Source: UBA1309 sp047605645
GTDB taxonomy: Bacteria > Bacteroidota > Bacteroidia > Bacteroidales > Dysgonomonadaceae
Reading direction: 5' to 3'
Length of the DNA: 64,000 nucleotides
NCBI GenBank assembly: GCA_047605645.1
Contig: JASGFJ010000020.1
Coordinates: 24,667 to 88,666, forward strand
Part shown: piece by piece, positions 34,137 through 44,331 of the stretch
Numbering within the stretch: position 1 is the stretch's first letter
How the letters are laid out: the number at the start of each line of letters is the position of its first letter
Program-made: the position numbers and the translations under genes
The notes under the pieces: generated by a model
Told to the model about the DNA's origin: nothing
The model's input: only the letters and a program-made list of their open reading frames with translations
The model's database searches: none

Positions 34137-36488
34137 ATGAAAAAAAGAAAGACATCAATTCTATTCATTTTTATATTGAGTATAATCTCATTGAGTACAT
34201 CCGCACAAACAAAATTAACACAAACAGTCCGGGGAATTGTCGTAGATGCCAATACAGGTACGGCGTTGCCTTATATTTCTGTGAAAGTCGCAGACATGCC
34301 CGAGAAGGAAGTTACAACCGATAGTTTGGGTAATTTCGTATTCAAAAATATCCCCATTGGACGGCACTCCTTCAAAGCCTCTTCAATGGGTTATCACGCT
34401 TATGTGATAAATGAAATTCTTGTAACCTCTTCGAAAGAGATATTCCTGGAAATTCCCCTGAAAGAGAATGCAAAGGAACTGGCCGAAATAGTGGTAAGTG
34501 CCCGTTCGAATGATGATGTGCCTCTAAATAAAATGACATTGGTAGGCGGACGGATGTTAAGTGTAGAACAAGCCAGCCGTTATGCGGGAGGGTTGGACGA
34601 TCCGGCTCGTTTTGTAACCGCCTTTGCAGGAGTTGCGTCATCGGGATCGAACAATGGAATATCCATTCATGGAAACGCCCCTCACCTACTCCAATGGAGA
34701 TTGGAGGATATCGAGATACCCAACCCAAACCACTTTGCCGATATCACAACATTGGGTGGCGGTATTCTCTCTTCCTTGAGCAATAAAGTCTTGGGGAATT
34801 CCGATTTTTTAATTGCCGCTTTTCCTGCCGAATATGATAATGCCATATCGGGAGTCTTCGATATGAAATTACGAAACGGAAACAATCAAAATCACGAACA
34901 CACGGTACAAGCAGGTATTTTAGGTTTGGAGTTTGCGTCAGAAGGGCCCATCAGTAGGAAAAATAACTCGTCTTATATTGCCAGTGCCCGAATATCAACG
35001 ACAGGCTTGATGAGTAAAATAACAGATATGGATCTCGGCGGAACTTTCGATTATAATGATGTGAATTTTAAACTGAATTTTCCAACCAAAAGTGTAGGAA
35101 TATTTTCTATCTGGGGAACCGGATATATTGATTACTACAAGTCTAAATTGGAAAAGCAGGAAGATTGGGATTATTTTTATAACCGTTCGACAGCCAAAGA
35201 CAAACAATACATGGGAGCAGGTGGCCTGGCACATCGTTATTATTTTAATGAAAATACGGTTATAAAGACCACTTTGGCTTCTACCTATTCTAAATTTGAG
35301 GCGAAACAACATATACACGATTACAATGGAAATTCTACAATATACGGCGACCTGTACAATCGAACAGGAAATTTTGTAGCCAATACATCATTGAGTAAAA
35401 AATACAGTTCCCGCTTCACCAACAAAACAGGTTTTACATTCCAACACATGACTTATAAGATGAATCTTAACAAGGCCCCGTATGAAGGACAAGCATTAGA
35501 AAGTATGTCACAGGGAGAAGGCAATACCAACTTAATGTCCGGATATACAAATTCTTCTTTCGATGTCAGCGACAAGCTCACTTTCAATTTTGGAGTGAAT
35601 GGACAATACCTTGCCCTTAATGATAAATGGACACTCGAGCCCCGCTTATCTGTAAAATGGCAAAACACCCCGAAAACATCCTGGGCATTAGCTTATGGTT
35701 TACATAGCCGGATGGAAAAAATAGATGTGTATTTTGTAAAAACTCCGGCTCTGGGAAACAACAATAAAGTGAATCATGATCTGGATTTCACAAAGGCGCA
35801 TCATCTGATGTTGTCTTATAATTACAGAATTTCTAAAGATATAAACCTCCGTATTGAACCTTACTTCCAGTATCTTTACAATGTGCCTGTGATTGCCGAT
35901 AGTTCATATTGTGTACTCAACAGAGATGAATTCTATGTCGAAGATGCTTTGGTTAATCAGGGAAAAGGACGAAATATCGGAGTGGACATTACCTTCGAGA
36001 AATACCTGAGCCGGGGATATTACTATATGGCTACAGCGACGCTTTTCGATTCACGCTACCGTGGAGGAGACAGGAAATGGTACAACACCAAGTTTAATCG
36101 CAATTATATACTCAATATATTGGGTGGTAAAGAATGGGTGGTCGGCAAAAATAAGAACCGAATATGGAATATCAATTTACGCGCAGTATTGCAAGGTGGC
36201 GACCGTTATTCCCCGATAGATATGGAGGCGACGCTAGCCGATCCGGACAAGATGGTGCAATACGATGCACACCGAGCCTATTCAAAACAGTTTGATCCTA
36301 TTTCAATGTTTCACTATACCGTAAGCTACCGGATAAACCGGAAAGGTAAATCACACGAATTTGCAATAAAAGCAATGAACACCGGAAAAGAGTATTACGG
36401 ACATAGTTACAATTATAAAACAGGACAGATAGATGCTGATCGTCAGGAAGGAGGAATAAGCAATATCAGCTACAAATTTGAGTTCTAA
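34137..36488 (+). CDS. TonB-dependent outer-membrane receptor
   Basis: A 783-residue protein with a signal peptide (MKKRKTSILFIFILSIISLS), a CarboxypepD-reg-like domain (TVRGIVVDANTGTALPYISV, about residues 30-115), a plug region (DDPARFVTAFAGVASSGSNN, ISIHGNAPHLLQWRLEDIEI) and a long barrel ending in SNISYKFEF. The substrate is unknown. It is divergent from the sigma/outer-membrane genes and is followed at 98 bases by two histidine-kinase-like genes and a LytTR regulator, which suggests sensing linked to the receptor or its cargo. Confidence 0.88.
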   Translation: MKKRKTSILFIFILSIISLSTSAQTKLTQTVRGIVVDANTGTALPYISVKVADMPEKEVTTDSLGNFVFKNIPIGRHSFKASSMGYHAYVINEILVTSSKEIFLEIPLKENAKELAEIVVSARSNDDVPLNKMTLVGGRMLSVEQASRYAGGLDDPARFVTAFAGVASSGSNNGISIHGNAPHLLQWRLEDIEIPNPNHFADITTLGGGILSSLSNKVLGNSDFLIAAFPAEYDNAISGVFDMKLRNGNNQNHEHTVQAGILGLEFASEGPISRKNNSSYIASARISTTGLMSKITDMDLGGTFDYNDVNFKLNFPTKSVGIFSIWGTGYIDYYKSKLEKQEDWDYFYNRSTAKDKQYMGAGGLAHRYYFNENTVIKTTLASTYSKFEAKQHIHDYNGNSTIYGDLYNRTGNFVANTSLSKKYSSRFTNKTGFTFQHMTYKMNLNKAPYEGQALESMSQGEGNTNLMSGYTNSSFDVSDKLTFNFGVNGQYLALNDKWTLEPRLSVKWQNTPKTSWALAYGLHSRMEKIDVYFVKTPALGNNNKVNHDLDFTKAHHLMLSYNYRISKDINLRIEPYFQYLYNVPVIADSSYCVLNRDEFYVEDALVNQGKGRNIGVDITFEKYLSRGYYYMATATLFDSRYRGGDRKWYNTKFNRNYILNILGGKEWVVGKNKNRIWNINLRAVLQGGDRYSPIDMEATLADPDKMVQYDAHRAYSKQFDPISMFHYTVSYRINRKGKSHEFAIKAMNTGKEYYGHSYNYKTGQIDADRQEGGISNISYKFEF

Positions 36489-36586
36489 GATTACAGACTG
36501 ATCTATTTACCTTTCTTGTCGCTATAACAACAATGATCTGTTCTGTTTCGAAAAACGTCTTTTACACATTTATTTAAACTCGTAAG

Positions 36587-37606
36587 ATGCCACAGGATAT
36601 TGTACATAATTTATTGATTAGTCCCCGCTATCGGATATGGCGCCACATCGCCCTGACTGGAGCAATTATTCTTATTGTATTCAATCAATTATCTATTGTA
36701 TATAATTTTAAGTTCATATTTGTTAAGCAATTACTGATCTATATTATACCCGTTACAATTTCATACCTCATTATCATCTATTTTAATCTGTATTTTTTAA
36801 TTCCAAGGTATCTTCTCTCAAAAAAATATCTTCGTTTTGGAATAGGACTAATCACCTCTGTTTTAGTATTAAATACAATCGTTAATGTAGCTGAATATGT
36901 TGTTTACAAAGCCACTGATACGCCATTCAATGAATTATCGGTGTTTCACGGGAATAATTTTATAGCCGATATGGTCTTTAATACCTTCCAGTTAGCAATC
37001 TGTATGATGGGAGTGGGTGCAATAGTTTTACTCAAAGAATGGACGAAAGAGAATAAAAATATCTTACAGTTAGAAAAAGAAGTTCTAAAGTCGGAAGTGG
37101 AACAATTAAAGGAACGGATTGCGCCCGAAATCTTATTCAGGATACTTAACAGCACAGGCAGAAAGGCTAGGGAAAATACAGAAGAAGCCTCCGATATCCT
37201 GGTAAAACTGAGCCGGATATTACGCTATCAGCTATACGATTGCTCCCGTGACAAAGTATTATTAAAATCCGAGATTTCCTTTATAGAGAATTATCTTATT
37301 TTGTTGCAAATGAATTTTGGTAAACCTAATCACAAAATGACTATTGAAGGCAACATGAATATGATTTTTGTCCCACCTCTTTTGTTTTCTTCATTATTGC
37401 AAGTTGCAATAGATAAAACGGGAAGCAATACCGGATTGAATATCGATTTTAAAATCGGCAGCAAGCGGATACTATTCCGCTGTACTGCCGATTACATTGA
37501 GTTTGAAGATTTCGTTAGGATACAACAACGGCTCAGATTCTTATACGAAAAAGAATACAGTATTATACAAAAAGACAACCGGATTGAATTGGAAATACCA
37601 TTCTGA
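36587..37606 (+). CDS. LytS-type membrane protein with degenerate kinase core (pseudo-histidine kinase)
   Basis: The 339-residue protein has four hydrophobic segments in residues 20-150 like LytS-family kinases, but its core lacks key residues. Where active members read NPHFLFN, this reads APEILFRILNSTG, so the phospho-accepting His is Glu181. The N box (usually IENAVKH) reads LLQVAIDKTGSN, and the GLGLxN ATP lid is absent. It cannot phosphorylate itself by the known mechanism. It precedes an intact paralogue (37696-38757) of similar layout, so it probably acts as a partner, sensor or inhibitor in a heteromeric complex. Confidence 0.88.
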   Translation: MPQDIVHNLLISPRYRIWRHIALTGAIILIVFNQLSIVYNFKFIFVKQLLIYIIPVTISYLIIIYFNLYFLIPRYLLSKKYLRFGIGLITSVLVLNTIVNVAEYVVYKATDTPFNELSVFHGNNFIADMVFNTFQLAICMMGVGAIVLLKEWTKENKNILQLEKEVLKSEVEQLKERIAPEILFRILNSTGRKARENTEEASDILVKLSRILRYQLYDCSRDKVLLKSEISFIENYLILLQMNFGKPNHKMTIEGNMNMIFVPPLLFSSLLQVAIDKTGSNTGLNIDFKIGSKRILFRCTADYIEFEDFVRIQQRLRFLYEKEYSIIQKDNRIELEIPF

Positions 37607-37695
37607 AACGAAGCATGATTTTCATAAATTCTCACGACACAACAATTTAAAAACCAGTTAAGTTTTACACCGCCTAACAGTAAAAATCAGATTGT

Positions 37696-38757
37696 ATGAC
37701 AAATACTTATCAAAATAATATTATACACCGGCTCCTTTCCGAAAAATCATTCCGGTTTTGGCGGCATATCCTTTTGACTATATCAATCGGGGTTATTACC
37801 CTCAGCTTCGTTTGGTACATCCCTCTGGTTGAAGTCCCGGAATATTATCGGTTGTATGCCTGGGGAATTTATTTCTTGATTTTCACAGTAATCATATACA
37901 CGAATATATATGTTTCGGTTCCACGATTGCTGCTGAAAGGGAAACTCGTAAAATACATTGTTTTTCTATGTACATTTGTAATGGCTATAATCCTGAATAT
38001 AGTGATTTTACAGGTATATCTACTAAAAAAAGTTCTGCAAAATGAGCTCAACCTATTATCTTTCCTGTTCAATATTTCTTCGGCATGTTTCATTCTTGCA
38101 TTCCTACTGTTAGGAACTTCTTCCATTATCTTGATAAAATATTGGATATTGGCAGATATGAAAAGGTCACAATTGGAAACATTCATCTTAGAATCGGAAT
38201 TGAAACTGCTCAAAAACCAGGTGAATCCTCATTTTTTGTTCAATATGCTGAATAATGCCAATATGCTGCTCAAGAAAGATAAAGAGCAAGCATCAAAAGT
38301 ATTATTCGAACTGGAAGATCTACTTCGCTATCAAATGAATGACAGTATTGCAGAAGACATATTATTGGTTTCTGATATCCGGTTTCTGAACGATTATCTG
38401 AATTTGGAGAAAATTCGGCGCGATCATTTTATCTATACTATCCGAACAACAGGAAAGATTGAGAAAATTAAAGTTCCTCCGTTATTATTTATTATATTTA
38501 TCGAAAATGCAGTCAAACATAACCCTGATAATGAGAATATTTCTTATGTAAATATTGAATTTCATATAGAAGGCAACAGGCTTCGCTTTGTATGCGAAAA
38601 TTCAAAACCAGGCTATCCGAATCAGCCCAATGCTGCCAGTGGACTGGGTCTTAAGAATATCAAAAGAAGGCTGAATTTGTTGTACCCTGATTGCCATTCG
38701 TTAAATATAACAGACGATAAAATAAAATATACGGTCAATTTAAATCTTACGTTATGA
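37696..38757 (+). CDS. LytS-type sensor histidine kinase
   Basis: The 353-residue protein has four membrane segments (about residues 25-150) and an intact His_kinase/HATPase core: KNQVNPHFLFNMLNNANMLL with His179, LEDLLRYQMND, N box FIIFIENAVKHNPDN, and G box ASGLGLKNIKRRLNLLYP. It overlaps the response-regulator gene by 4 bases, so they form a coupled two-component system. The signal is unknown; the adjacent TonB receptor and pseudokinase are likely parts of the same pathway. Confidence 0.95.
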   Translation: MTNTYQNNIIHRLLSEKSFRFWRHILLTISIGVITLSFVWYIPLVEVPEYYRLYAWGIYFLIFTVIIYTNIYVSVPRLLLKGKLVKYIVFLCTFVMAIILNIVILQVYLLKKVLQNELNLLSFLFNISSACFILAFLLLGTSSIILIKYWILADMKRSQLETFILESELKLLKNQVNPHFLFNMLNNANMLLKKDKEQASKVLFELEDLLRYQMNDSIAEDILLVSDIRFLNDYLNLEKIRRDHFIYTIRTTGKIEKIKVPPLLFIIFIENAVKHNPDNENISYVNIEFHIEGNRLRFVCENSKPGYPNQPNAASGLGLKNIKRRLNLLYPDCHSLNITDDKIKYTVNLNLTL

Positions 38758-39464
38758 ATTGTATTATTATTGATGATGAACCCTTGGCCAGAGAGGCTGT
38801 AGAATTGCTTATAAAGGAAGATAAGAGACTCACTCTGACAGGCAGCTTCAATAATGCCCGCGCTGCAACGGCTTTTATGGAAAACAACTCCATCGATCTT
38901 GTTTTTCTTGACGTGCAAATGCCTTATATTAACGGGATTGATTTTGCGAAAACAATTCCACGCAATACATTAGTTATTTTCACAACTGCGTATTCAGAAT
39001 ATGCCTTGGATGGATTTGAAGTCGATGCAATTGATTATCTGGTGAAACCCATTGAAATGAATCGTTTCAAAAAAGCCATTGACAAAGCCTTTTCATATTA
39101 CTCACTTCTTTTGAATGAAGAAAAAGACAATGTAGAGAATACCGGAGATGATTTTATTTTCGTTAAATCGGAACGTCGTTACCAAAAAGTGCACTATAAG
39201 GATATTCTCTTTGTTGAGGGGCTAAAGGATTATGTTGTTATCCAAACGGAGAATAAAAAGATAATTACAAAGATGTACTTAAAAACGATGGAAGGACTTT
39301 TACCTCAAAACTTATTTTTTAGAGTGAATCGGTCTTACATTGTGAATTTACAGCAAATAGAATCATTTGATAACAATGATGTATTTATCGGTAATCACGA
39401 GATTGCAATCGGCAATAATTACCGCGATGCTTTCTTTCATATATTTGCTACAAAGAGAATATAA
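38754..39464 (+). CDS. LytTR-family response regulator
   Basis: A 236-residue regulator: receiver domain 1-120 with the acidic pocket IIIDDEPLAREA, phospho-acceptor Asp53 in LVFLDVQMPYING, conserved Thr region VIFTTAYSEYALDGFEVDAI and Lys in DYLVKPIE, then a LytTR DNA-binding domain (about 145-236; FIFVKSERRYQKVHYKDILF, FFRVNRSYIVNLQQIESFD). LytTR proteins bind direct repeats near promoters. It is the last gene of the TonB receptor-kinase operon. Confidence 0.95.
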   Translation: MNCIIIDDEPLAREAVELLIKEDKRLTLTGSFNNARAATAFMENNSIDLVFLDVQMPYINGIDFAKTIPRNTLVIFTTAYSEYALDGFEVDAIDYLVKPIEMNRFKKAIDKAFSYYSLLLNEEKDNVENTGDDFIFVKSERRYQKVHYKDILFVEGLKDYVVIQTENKKIITKMYLKTMEGLLPQNLFFRVNRSYIVNLQQIESFDNNDVFIGNHEIAIGNNYRDAFFHIFATKRI

Positions 39465-39660
39465 CTTCTCATTCACCATCTTATAAGAGTATTGATACGT
39501 TAAAAAAAGAGATTATTAATTAGGGCTATTGTGAAAATTTTTTATTGCAGTTTCCAATTCAAAAAAAGAACGCTTTTGAAAAATCCCCGTTTATTGCCGG
39601 TATTCCGAAGCAACGGATGACAAAATTATCTGTATAGAAAGGAAAACCAAAAGAAGGATA

Positions 39661-40002
39661 TTATTCTTCTTTGATATTGTCCAAAAATTGTCCCACTTCT
39701 ACAATAGCACTGTTGACATCCGACTTCAGCACCGAATAAGCTATCTGTAATTCCATCTCTCCCGAATGAGAATGCTGTTCGAGAACCGACAAAGCCTGAA
39801 TCAGCTGTTGTCGGGCTTCGGTTGCCAGTTGCACAAGTTCCTCAGGCGAAGAAGTCAACAGTTTTCCCCGTAGCAGCTCCAGTCCTCGGAATTTATGCAA
39901 ATTGTCGATTGAATCCAGAAAAAGATTTTCTCTCTCTACCGAAGAGTCGAAGGACAATTGATGCCACAACTCTACGGATTTTAATAAACCTTCGAATGCC
40001 AT
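39661..40002 (-). CDS. Conserved-looking small helical protein of unknown function
   Basis: A 113-residue soluble, mostly helical protein (MAFEGLLKSVELWHQLSFDS, EELVQLATEARQQLIQALSV). No signal peptide, membrane segment or known motif. It is alone between the two-component operon and tRNA-Asp. The even codon use and good start make it a probable gene, but I do not recognise the family. Confidence 0.6.
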   Translation of the reverse strand: MAFEGLLKSVELWHQLSFDSSVERENLFLDSIDNLHKFRGLELLRGKLLTSSPEELVQLATEARQQLIQALSVLEQHSHSGEMELQIAYSVLKSDVNSAIVEVGQFLDNIKEE

Positions 40003-40223
40003 ATTCCTTATTTTGTTTCATTAAAAAACAATTTTCAGAAGCACAATGTTTTCGCTTATGGGGATAGATAATTACATTTAAGTACAAATTCGCAGAATCT
40101 CAGGTTCTTTCTTCTCCTAAGATAAAGATTTTACCGGATATTTGTCAAAAGAGTCCTACAGCCGGAAAGCAAATCAATTTTCTAAAAATAGAAGCTGGCT
40201 ATTGTGAATTCAAAAATATATAC
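40003..40223. other. Intergenic stretch before tRNA-Asp
   Basis: No gene seen on either strand; it separates the small protein gene from the tRNA promoter. Confidence 0.4.
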
Positions 40224-40231
40224 TATCTTTG
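40224..40231 (+). promoter_or_regulatory. -7 box of the tRNA-Asp promoter
   Basis: TATCTTTG fits TAnnTTTG exactly and lies 36 bases before the tRNA. The -33 element is less clear. Confidence 0.65.
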
Positions 40232-40267
40232 CATCGCATTTGAGAGAAAATGCTACCTCAAAAAAAC

Positions 40268-40341
40268 GGTGTGGTAGTTCAGCTGGTTAGAATACCTGCC
40301 TGTCACGCAGGGGGTCGCGGGTTCGAGTCCCGTCCATACCG
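40268..40341 (+). tRNA. tRNA-Asp (GTC)
   Basis: Acceptor arms GGTGTGG (40268-40274) and CCATACC (40334-40340) pair with one G-U; discriminator G40341. The anticodon arm CCTGCCTGTCACGCAGG gives GTC. The T loop GGGTTCGAGTCCC is standard. CCA is not encoded. Its 3' end is the probable integration site of the island that follows. Confidence 0.97.
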
Positions 40342-40342
40342 C
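40329..40342 (+). repeat. Left attachment repeat at the tRNA-Asp 3' end
   Basis: CCCGTCCATACCGC, identical and in the same orientation at 48606-48619. Tyrosine integrases commonly use the 3' end of a tRNA gene, and a truncated integrase gene follows at once. Confidence 0.75.
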
Positions 40343-40365
40343 AGACGCAAGTCGAAAACCAGAGC

Positions 40366-40400
40366 AAAGGTCTGAAAGTCAACACTTTCAGGCCTTTTTC
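40366..40400 (+). terminator. Terminator after tRNA-Asp
   Basis: AAAGGTCTGAAAGT, loop CAAC, ACTTTCAGGCCTTTTT. A strong stem with a T run; it ends the tRNA transcript within the island's left edge. Confidence 0.85.
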
Positions 40401-40581
40401 TTTTTACCCGTTGCCCACGAAAAACGGCAATTTAGAGCAGTATAAACGGGACAATTCGTGGGCTTTTTCAGAATCTTATTTTCGCCCACGATTTAGGTTT
40501 TTATTCGTTGATTTTCAATATTTTGAATAGCTACCAAATGGACTACACAGAGTAACTTTGTAGAACATAATTTTAAAGCCC
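40401..40581. other. Left edge of the island
   Basis: Contains CCCACGAAAAACGGCAATTT, CAATTCGTGGGC and GCCCACGATTTAGG, inverted and direct copies of a CCCACGA core that may be integrase arm-binding sites. Confidence 0.4.
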
Positions 40582-41316
40582 ATGAATGCAATTAAATCAA
40601 CGTTCAGTCTGCTTTTTGTAATCAGAAAGCATCAGCTTCTTAAAAACGGAGAAGCCCCAGTTTATTTACGTATTACGGTAAATAGCAAAGTAGCCGATAT
40701 TAACGTAAAACGAAGTGTCCGTGTCGAAATGTGGGATCAGCGACGAGAGTGTAGTCTCGGGAAACTGCATGCTGATCGGGAATTGAATCACTATCTTGAA
40801 ACACTCAAGATGCGATTGTACAAAATCCATCGTGAATTTGAGATTGACGGAAAACGGATAACCGCTAAAGCTCTGCGTGACTGTTTCTATGGAAAAGACG
40901 AAAGCAGTAAAACCATTGGCGATGTTTATCGGGAACATAACGACAAGTGCCGAGCCTTGATTGGTATCGACTTTACAAAATCTACTGTTGAGAAGTTCGA
41001 CACTTCCCTCTCTCATTTGAAAGAATATATGTTGCGTCAATACGGTCGTGATGATGTGTTGCTTTCAGAAGTCAATGGTCAGTTTGTCAACGAATTCGAT
41101 TTCTACCTGAAAACTGTTCGTAGTTGTCAGAACAATTCCAGCATCAAACATTTGAAAAACCTCAAAAAGGTGGTACGTATTGCTTTGGCATTTCGGGTAA
41201 AATCGAGGAATGCAGAAGTGTTTCGGGAGTGGCTGATGAGGAAAGCAGTTTTAACAGCCTCCTCTCAACAAGTTTTCATTTATAGCTATTGGTATCAGCG
41301 TTCGAGTTTAAACTAA
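40582..41316 (+). pseudogene. Tyrosine recombinase/integrase, N-terminal part only
   Basis: The first 200 or so residues are a Bacteroidota integrase: Arm-binding domain (FSLLFVIRKHQLLKNGEAPV, YLRITVNSKVADINVKRSV) and SAM-like core-binding domain (FDTSLSHLKEYMLRQYGRDD, SIKHLKNLKKVVRIALAF). After residue about 210 the sequence (SRNAEVFREWLMRKAVLTAS) no longer fits, and the catalytic domain with the R-H-R-Y residues is missing; usual length is about 400. The same frame continues past the TAA into the next gene's frame, suggesting a deletion fused two genes. It cannot recombine DNA. Confidence 0.85.
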
Positions 41317-41433
41317 GATAGAAAAGCCAAAGGACAGAAGCCTAAGTTCCCTGTTTCTCAGGAGGATTTAGACTTTTGTTGTGATTGGCTGGAAAAGTAT
41401 TTTTATTTTTGTGGAAATTTCAACAAGAGCAAT

Positions 41434-41757
41434 ATGGATACAGACGATTTATCAAAAGAAGCGTACTATGCGATTATTGTAGAAGCAGAACGCTTTACTC
41501 ATGATTTAACCTTACATTATGGTTTGCTGGCAGAAGATTGTGAGGATGAAGAAGAATATCTTTCCAAGGCAGAGAAAATAACAAAAGAGATTCTGAATTG
41601 CAATGATATTGAATTAGATGATGTCTTTTGGGGTGAGCCTCCAGAAAAGAAAGCTCTCCACAAAGTCTTGCACCAAATTCTCAAAAATATCGAGGATGTA
41701 CGGAAAATTCCACTGGAAAAACGGACATTAGATTGGTGGTGGGGCGATGATAATTAA
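41434..41757 (+). CDS. Small acidic protein of unknown function, possibly 5'-truncated
   Basis: The 107-residue protein from ATG 41434 is acidic and helical (MDTDDLSKEAYYAIIVEAER, EDEEEYLSKAEKITKEILN) and ends TLDWWWGDDN. The same frame is open for 39 codons upstream, back to the integrase stop, and reads protein-like (KGQKPKFPVSQEDLDFCCDW), so the original start may have been lost in the deletion that cut the integrase. I do not recognise the family. It lies between the integrase fragment and the IS21 insertion. Confidence 0.5.
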   Translation: MDTDDLSKEAYYAIIVEAERFTHDLTLHYGLLAEDCEDEEEYLSKAEKITKEILNCNDIELDDVFWGEPPEKKALHKVLHQILKNIEDVRKIPLEKRTLDWWWGDDN

Positions 41758-42135
41758 TTTTGAATCAAACCTCTCATCTTCATCTGACCACAAATAAAAA
41801 AGAAGGGAATAAAACGCCAACCTCAAGCCCTATCGGGTTTTCGTCTAAAATCTCCACCTGCGGTAGTATTTCCTTGAAAAAGGTTGCATTATTTATTCTC
41901 CTTCTACTGAAGAGATGTTTATCAGTTGAAAATGAGAAAGAAAAATCTGTTCTCTACTTCTGGAAAATCCGGCGGGCGTTGCCCCCTCGCACCAGGCAAA
42001 ATTGCCCCTTTCCGCCAAAATAAGACTGACCCCTCATGCCAAAATAAAAATGTCCCCTGTCGGAAAGTAAACCAACAGGGGATTTTTATGTAATTTCGGT
42101 TCCCGTCCTGGTCGATGGGTTAACACTAAAATTAC

Positions 42136-43562
42136 ATGACAACAAAGTTAGGAAACATTCTTCATTGCTATGCAATGGGGATGGGGATAAAAGGAATCAG
42201 CGCGACCTTTGAGCTATCCCGTAACACAGTGCGCAAGTATGTTCGGTTGTTCCAAGAGAGCGGTATACCGATTGAGCAGTTGCTGCAAGTACCTGCAAAG
42301 CCTCTTGAAGAGATGTTCGGTGGCAGTGGAGAGAGGGGACGTACTCCTTCCGTTCGTCAGTTGGAACTGGAGGCGCTCTTGCCTGAGTACGCCACAAGGC
42401 TCACACGCAAAGGAGTGACCGTAAAATCCCTGTATGAAGAGTCTCGAAAGGAACATCCGGGAGGCTTTCATCATGCAAGTTTCGGAGCGTACATACAACG
42501 CTATCGGCTGGTATCACGCCCGGTGGGTCACGTTGAACATTATGCCGCAGACCAGATGTATATCGACTTTGCGGGCGACCGCCTAGAGGTTTTGATGAGC
42601 AAACGGGCGAAGTCAGGTCAGTTGAAGTTTTCGTGGCTATTTTGCCATGCAGCCACTATACCTATTGTGAGGCAGTGTGGTCGCAGAAGAAAGAAGATCT
42701 GATAAAGGCATGTGAGAATGCGTTGCACTTTTATAGAGGTGTGCCTATGGCAATCGTTCCGGATATTTTAAAGTCGGCAGTAACCCGTAGTGACCGCAAC
42801 GAGCCGGTCATTAATGAAGATTTTGCCGCTTTTACCGAGCATTATGGTTGCACAGTATATCCGGCTCGTGTCAGACATCCGAAAGATAAAGCACTTGTAG
42901 AAAATGCTGTAAAGCTGATCTACAAGTCTGTTTATGCCGATCTGGAAAGCCTGATGTTCCATGACTTGGAATCACTCAACGCCAACATTATCCAATCCCT
43001 AAGTCAATTCAATGCTCGAAAACTTACTGGACGCAATCAGTCTCGAAGACAACTTTTTGAAGAAGTGGAGAAAGACTATCTGCGAGCTCTTCCCTCTGTG
43101 CGGTATCAGATGAAGGAACGCAAATCTGTGACCGTAATGCGCAACAGCTATGTAACGCTCAAGAAGCATCATTACAGCGTACCGAAGGAATATGTCGGCA
43201 AGCGTGTCGATATTGTTTACGATGCTGATACTCTTGAGATTTTCTATGGTCTAAGATTGGTAACAATCCATCACCGTAATGACACTCCCTATGGTTATTC
43301 CCGGAAAGAGGTTCACAAACTTCCCGGTCGGCACGGTAGTTACGAAAAGGATTTGGACGATATCTTTGAGCGAGCAGCCCAGATAGACAATATTATCTTG
43401 CTCTATCTCAAGAAAGTGGCATCACAGAAAAAATATATGCCCCAAGCGTTCCGCTCATGCAGAGGTATCCTTTTATCTCTTCCACACCACAAGAACATCC
43501 GTGGACGTGAATACTTCTCAAAATCAACAACAAAAACAAACAAAAACAATGGAAATAAATAA
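42136..43562 (+). pseudogene. istA: IS21 transposase IstA, frameshifted and internally deleted
   Basis: IstA is the DDE transposase of IS21. The first frame (42136-42702) has the HTH (GISATFELSRNTVRKYVRLF) and the first catalytic region (ADQMYIDFAGDRLEVLM). The second (from about 42633) has AILPCSHYTYCEAVWSQKK, the second Asp region AIVPDILKSAVTR and ARVRHPKDKALVENAVKL with the Glu. The frame changes near 42630-42660. Near the end FRSCRGILLSLPHHKNIRGRE joins two segments that are normally well apart, indicating an internal deletion. The product is almost certainly inactive. Confidence 0.85.
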
Positions 43563-44331
43563 TAAAACCGCACCTGCAGTTCAAGAGAAAGACCGTAATG
43601 CTATCTCTTTGGAACTTATGAATCGTATGAAATTACATGGTATGGCTTCCGCCTTTAGAGAAAGTCTACAATCTACCGTTGCCGAGTCTATGACTGCCGA
43701 TAGCTTCCTTTCATTGCTGCTGGCCCGTGAATGGGACTATCGTTCGGATGCATCCATACAACGCCTGATCCGTCAAGCCGGCTTTCGCTACAAGGCTTAT
43801 CTTGAGAACATAGATTATACCATCAATCGAAGTCTTGACCGCAACCATATAGAACGTCTCTCATCACTTGACTTTATCCGGAAAGGAAAGAATCTGTTTA
43901 TCACCGGTTCATCCGGGACAGGTAAAAGTTATATTGCTACAGCCATTGGTTATCAAGCCTGTAAAAACGGAATACGAACACACTATGCCAATGCATCCAA
44001 ACTGATGGGAGCGTTAAAAGTGGCAAAGACAAAGGGTATCCTCGAAGCAGAACTCAAGAAAATCGAAAGATGCCCGATACTTATCCTTGATGATCTCTTC
44101 CTTGTCCCTCTTGACGCTAAAGAACGTCCGATACTACTTGACATCATCGAGGATCGTCATGAACGCAAGTCTATCATTGTGACCTTCCAATTACCGGTTG
44201 CAGATTGGTATGATGCAATAGGAGAACCAACTGTCGCGGACGCAATTCTTGACCGCATAGTTCACTCGGCACATCAGATCGAACTCACGGGGGAGAGTGT
44301 AAGAAAAATGAAGGTGGGAAAAAACAAGTAA
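43549..44331 (+). CDS. istB: IS21 helper ATPase IstB
   Basis: IstB is the AAA+ ATPase that regulates target choice for IstA. From ATG 43549 (MEINNKTAPAVQEKDRNAIS) it is 260 residues; the frame is open from 43501 but that part overlaps istA. Walker A is ITGSSGTGKSYIATAIGY, Walker B CPILILDDLFLV, and the C-terminal IVTFQLPVADWYDAIGEPT then VADAILDRIVHSAHQIEL is characteristic. It appears intact, but its partner istA is broken, so the element cannot transpose by itself. Confidence 0.93.
   Translation: MEINNKTAPAVQEKDRNAISLELMNRMKLHGMASAFRESLQSTVAESMTADSFLSLLLAREWDYRSDASIQRLIRQAGFRYKAYLENIDYTINRSLDRNHIERLSSLDFIRKGKNLFITGSSGTGKSYIATAIGYQACKNGIRTHYANASKLMGALKVAKTKGILEAELKKIERCPILILDDLFLVPLDAKERPILLDIIEDRHERKSIIVTFQLPVADWYDAIGEPTVADAILDRIVHSAHQIELTGESVRKMKVGKNK

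Noticed and set aside
41760..42023. 87-codon ORF
   Set aside because: It runs through the left terminal repeat of the IS21 element, so the frame is accidental.
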